The translations under genes and the position numbers were made by a program. A DNA stretch of 17,905 nt from Bacillota bacterium (GTDB taxonomy: Bacteria > Bacillota > Clostridia > Clostridiales > Clostridiaceae). The first letter of the stretch is position 1. Every line of letters begins with the position of its first letter. Below the pieces are notes generated by a model. It searched no databases, had not been told where the DNA came from, and worked only from the letters and a program-made list of their open reading frames with translations. This document shows, piece by piece, positions 15,596 through 17,905 of this stretch. Location: positions 1 through 17,905 of the forward strand of contig JAEXZL010000067.1 in NCBI GenBank assembly GCA_023451395.1. The letters run 5' to 3'.

Positions 15596-15631
15596 TATAA
15601 ATAAAACCTGCTTAAGCAGGTTTTATTTATA
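15596..15631 (-). terminator. Perfect palindrome downstream of frr
   Basis: Bases 15596-15631 form a perfect 36-nt inverted repeat centred on TTAA. The G-C core CCTGC/GCAGG is flanked by an A-rich arm and a T-rich arm, giving TTTTATTTAT after the core on the minus strand, as in an intrinsic terminator. It includes the frr stop codon. Being symmetric it would work on both strands, but no gene points toward it from the other side. uppS begins 23 nt beyond it, so termination is likely partial. Confidence 0.7.
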
Positions 15632-16184
15632 TGGACATAATTTCCTTTTCTTTTCCATCTACAATCTTATCTACTTCTTTTACGTAGGAATCTGTTACTT
15701 TTTGAATATCATCCTCGCCCTTCTTTTCTTCATCCTCAGAAATATCAGAGCTCTTTTTAAGTCCTTTAATTTTGTCATTTGCTTCTCTTCTAATAGAACG
15801 TATAGCAACCTTTGTTTCTTCACCATATTTTCTTACAGTTTTTACAAGGTTCTTTCTTGTTTCTTCAGTAAGCTCAGCAATTACTAAGCGGATAACAGCT
15901 CCATCGTTAGAAGGATTTATTCCTAAATCTGATTTAAGAATAGCTTTTTCGATATCCTTAAGAGTTGACTTTTCCCAAGGGGTTATCATAAGCACACGGG
16001 GTTCTGGCGCTGATACGTTTGCCACTTGATTAATTGGCATCATACTACCATAGTACTCGACCTCAATCCTATCAAGCATTGTAGGATTAGCTCTTCCAGC
16101 TTTTAGTGATGCTAAGTCTGACTTAAGTACAGTGATTGATTTTTTCATTTTGTCTTCAGCTTTTAAAATAATGTCCTTTACCAT
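15627..16184 (-). CDS. frr: Ribosome recycling factor
   Basis: RRF works with EF-G to split post-termination ribosomes so that subunits can be reused. The 185-residue protein is the standard length and has LKAGRANPTMLDRIEVEYYG, then the EPRVLMITPWEKS block, and RKYGEETKVAIRSIRREAND toward the C terminus, with the second half forming the long three-helix bundle. The region RLVIAELTEETRK replaces the more common RLPIPPLTEERR, a variation I regard as ordinary in clostridia. The ATG at 16184 has AGGAGG upstream, directly after the pyrH stop. It sits between pyrH and uppS as in most Bacillota. Confidence 0.97.
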   Translation of the reverse strand: MVKDIILKAEDKMKKSITVLKSDLASLKAGRANPTMLDRIEVEYYGSMMPINQVANVSAPEPRVLMITPWEKSTLKDIEKAILKSDLGINPSNDGAVIRLVIAELTEETRKNLVKTVRKYGEETKVAIRSIRREANDKIKGLKKSSDISEDEEKKGEDDIQKVTDSYVKEVDKIVDGKEKEIMSI

Positions 16185-16199
16185 TTCACTATCCTCCTA

Positions 16200-16910
16200 T
16201 TATTTACAAACTAAAGTACCGATTTTTTCACCTAGTATGGCTCTCTTAATATTACCTGGATCATCAAGACCAAAAACTAATATGGGAATATTATTATCCA
16301 TACACAAGGAAGTGGCAGTTGAATCCATAACTTGAAGTCCCTGCTCCAGTACTTTTATATAATTAAGTGTATCATATTTTTTTGCCTCAGGGAACTTATG
16401 AGGATCTTTATCATATACACCATCAACTTTTTTTGCTAATAAGATAACATCAGCCTCTATTTCAGCTGCCCTTAGAGCTGCTGTAGTATCTGTAGAAAAA
16501 TATGGATTACCAGTACCTGCAGCAAAAATCACCACACGTCCTTTTTCTAGATGTCTCATAGCTCTTCTTCTTATAAAAGGTTCCGCGATTTCTTTCATTT
16601 CAATAGCAGTCTGGACTCTTGTTAGAACTCCTATACTTTCTAAGGAATCCTGTAATGCTAGGGCATTAATACAGGTTGCAAGCATACCCATGTAATCTGC
16701 AGTGGTTCTGTCCATGCCTTCTCCGCTTCTACCCCTCCAAATATTACCGCCACCTACTACAGCTCCAACTTCAACACCCATATCTACTAGTTCTTTAATC
16801 TCATTAGCTATTCTTAAGGCTATATTAAAATCTATCCCAAAGCCATTACTACCAGCTAGGGCCTCTCCAGATAGCTTTAATATTACCCTTTTGTATTTAC
16901 AATTGTGCAT
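16200..16910 (-). CDS. pyrH: Uridylate (UMP) kinase
   Basis: PyrH phosphorylates UMP to UDP, an essential pyrimidine step, as a hexamer of the amino-acid-kinase fold usually regulated by GTP and UTP. The 236-residue protein has KLSGEAL (12-18), GGGNIWRG (53-60), DRTTADYMGMLATCINALAL (67-86), GTGNPYFSTDT (132-142) and KKVDGVYDKDP (160-170). The frame runs upstream to 16955, but the ATG at 16910 is chosen. It has AGGAGG at 7 nt and gives the family start before KYKRVILKLSGEAL, while the upstream extension would be read through a terminator hairpin. It lies after tsf, from which it is separated by that hairpin, and no clear promoter of its own is visible. Confidence 0.97.
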   Translation of the reverse strand: MHNCKYKRVILKLSGEALAGSNGFGIDFNIALRIANEIKELVDMGVEVGAVVGGGNIWRGRSGEGMDRTTADYMGMLATCINALALQDSLESIGVLTRVQTAIEMKEIAEPFIRRRAMRHLEKGRVVIFAAGTGNPYFSTDTTAALRAAEIEADVILLAKKVDGVYDKDPHKFPEAKKYDTLNYIKVLEQGLQVMDSTATSLCMDNNIPILVFGLDDPGNIKRAILGEKIGTLVCK

Positions 16911-16943
16911 ATATAATCCTCCTAATAATTGAGATTTTAAAAA

Positions 16944-16966
16944 AAGAGAACACAAGGTGTTCTCTT
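16944..16966 (-). terminator. Intrinsic terminator after tsf
   Basis: A perfect 10-bp stem (16944-16953 with 16957-16966) around a 3-nt loop is followed on the minus strand by a run of seven T residues that begins within the stem end. It lies 27 nt after the tsf stop codon. This is the most classical intrinsic terminator in the window. Confidence 0.9.
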
Positions 16967-16993
16967 CTTTTGTTAACTACTTACTTTGCTTAG

Positions 16994-17905
16994 TTATTTG
17001 CCAATCTGCCTTGCAACTTCTTCAGCAAAATTTTCTTCCTTTTTCTCAATTCCTTCTCCTTTTTCGAATCTAGCAAATCTAGTAACATTTATCGGAGAAC
17101 CAAGTTCATTGGATTTTTCTTGTAAATATTTAGTTATTGTCTTATCAGAATCTCTAACCCAAAGCTGCTCTACAAGACATACTTCTTTATAGTATTTCTG
17201 AATTCTACCTTCAACCATTTTATCTACGATTTTTTCAGGCTTTCCTTCATTTAATGCCTGTACTCTGTAGATTTCTTTTTCTTTATTTAAGGCTTCCTGA
17301 TCTACATCTTCTTTAGTGATAAAAAGAGGATTAGCAGCAGCTACTTGCATGCAAATGTCCTTAGCTACATCTAATAAGGAGTTTGTATCCGCGGCACTAG
17401 AAAGCTCAACTAAAACTCCTATTCTTCCGTTTCCATGAATATAGCTTTGAATAGCACCCTCTTCTACAGAGAAGCTTTCAAAACGTCTAACATTCATATT
17501 TTCACCAAGTTTTGCTATTAATGCAGTGATAGCATCCTTTACAGTAACGCTTTCATCAGCGATGTATTTTTCTTCTACAAATTCATCCACTGTCTTTGCA
17601 GTTGTTGTTGCAGCCATCTTTGCAAGATTTGCAGCTACAGTTTTAAATTCTTCGTTTGCAGAAACAAAATCAGTTTCACAGTTAAGCTCTACTATACCAG
17701 CTTTTTTATGATCTTCTGTTATATAGGTTTCAACAACACCCTCTGCTGCTACTCTACCAGATTTTTTAGCTGCTGCAGCAAGACCCTTTTCTCTAAGAAT
17801 CTCTACAGCCTTTTCCATATCTCCCTGTGACTCAGTAAGGGCTTTTTTACAGTCCATCATACCGGCTCCAGTTCTTTCTCTTAACTCTTTTACGGATTGT
17901 GCAGT
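16994..17905 (-). CDS. tsf: Elongation factor Ts, 5' end outside window
   Basis: EF-Ts exchanges GDP for GTP on EF-Tu. The frame is open to the right edge of the window and the first visible residues are TAQSVKELRERTGAGMMDCK, where the family begins a few residues earlier, so only about two codons are missing. The first Met in the window (17860) is internal and not the start. After the N-terminal UBA-like domain (with MMDCKKALTE) comes NCETDFVSANEEF, the block that contacts EF-Tu. Total length would be about 305 residues, usual in clostridia and longer than in E. coli. The expected upstream gene, rpsB, is outside. A strong terminator follows. Confidence 0.96.
   Translation of the reverse strand, partial: TAQSVKELRERTGAGMMDCKKALTESQGDMEKAVEILREKGLAAAAKKSGRVAAEGVVETYITEDHKKAGIVELNCETDFVSANEEFKTVAANLAKMAATTTAKTVDEFVEEKYIADESVTVKDAITALIAKLGENMNVRRFESFSVEEGAIQSYIHGNGRIGVLVELSSAADTNSLLDVAKDICMQVAAANPLFITKEDVDQEALNKEKEIYRVQALNEGKPEKIVDKMVEGRIQKYYKEVCLVEQLWVRDSDKTITKYLQEKSNELGSPINVTRFARFEKGEGIEKKEENFAEEVARQIGK

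Noticed and set aside
17860..17905. Start of tsf at the internal Met (17860)
   Set aside because: The 15 codons upstream match the conserved EF-Ts N terminus, so the true start lies just outside the window.
1..17905. Search for a mobile element, CRISPR array, defence system, tRNA or other accessory island
   Set aside because: No transposase, integrase, direct-repeat array, tRNA-like cloverleaf or unfamiliar cluster is visible. The gene order is an ordinary conserved housekeeping block.

Overview
This window is a compact housekeeping block from a low-GC Bacillota genome, most likely Clostridium or a close relative. The evidence is the strongly AT-rich base composition, the AGGAGG-type ribosome binding sites, the preference for A/T-ending codons, and the gene order. 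Every gene I can support lies on the minus strand, so transcription runs from high to low coordinates. In that order the genes are tsf (5' end just outside the window), pyrH, frr, uppS, cdsA, an AI-2E/PerM-type membrane protein, dxr, rseP, ispG, rimP, nusA, rnpM (ylxR), ylxQ, infB, rbfA, nrnA, truB, ribF, rpsO and pnp (3' end outside the window). The species cannot be fixed from the sequence alone.

The upper part (about 17905-9718) joins translation factors (EF-Ts, ribosome recycling factor) and UMP kinase with envelope and isoprenoid genes. UppS makes undecaprenyl diphosphate, CdsA makes CDP-diacylglycerol, Dxr and IspG are MEP-pathway enzymes that supply UppS, and RseP is an intramembrane protease. 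This part is broken into sub-units by hairpins after tsf, frr and cdsA, and a last one lies beyond ispG.

The lower part (9451-2088) is the classic nusA-infB operon: RimP, NusA, RnpM, YlxQ, IF2, RbfA, NrnA, TruB and RibF. It is very tightly packed, with overlapping genes and stop codons embedded in Shine-Dalgarno sequences. A sigma-A-like promoter candidate and a leader with a strong hairpin precede rimP. rpsO then has its own near-consensus promoter (TTTACA, 17 nt, TATAAT) and a leader of about 76 nt, and a 15-bp hairpin separates rpsO from pnp.

I found no mobile element, CRISPR array, tRNA, rRNA, toxin-antitoxin pair, phage gene or unfamiliar gene cluster, and nothing here looks like an undescribed system. 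The points most worth a second look are regulatory: the rpsO leader with mutually exclusive helices, the rimP leader, the hairpins that partition the operon, and the likely TTG start of infB. No gene-free stretch exceeds 300 bases; the longest gap is 9452-9717.
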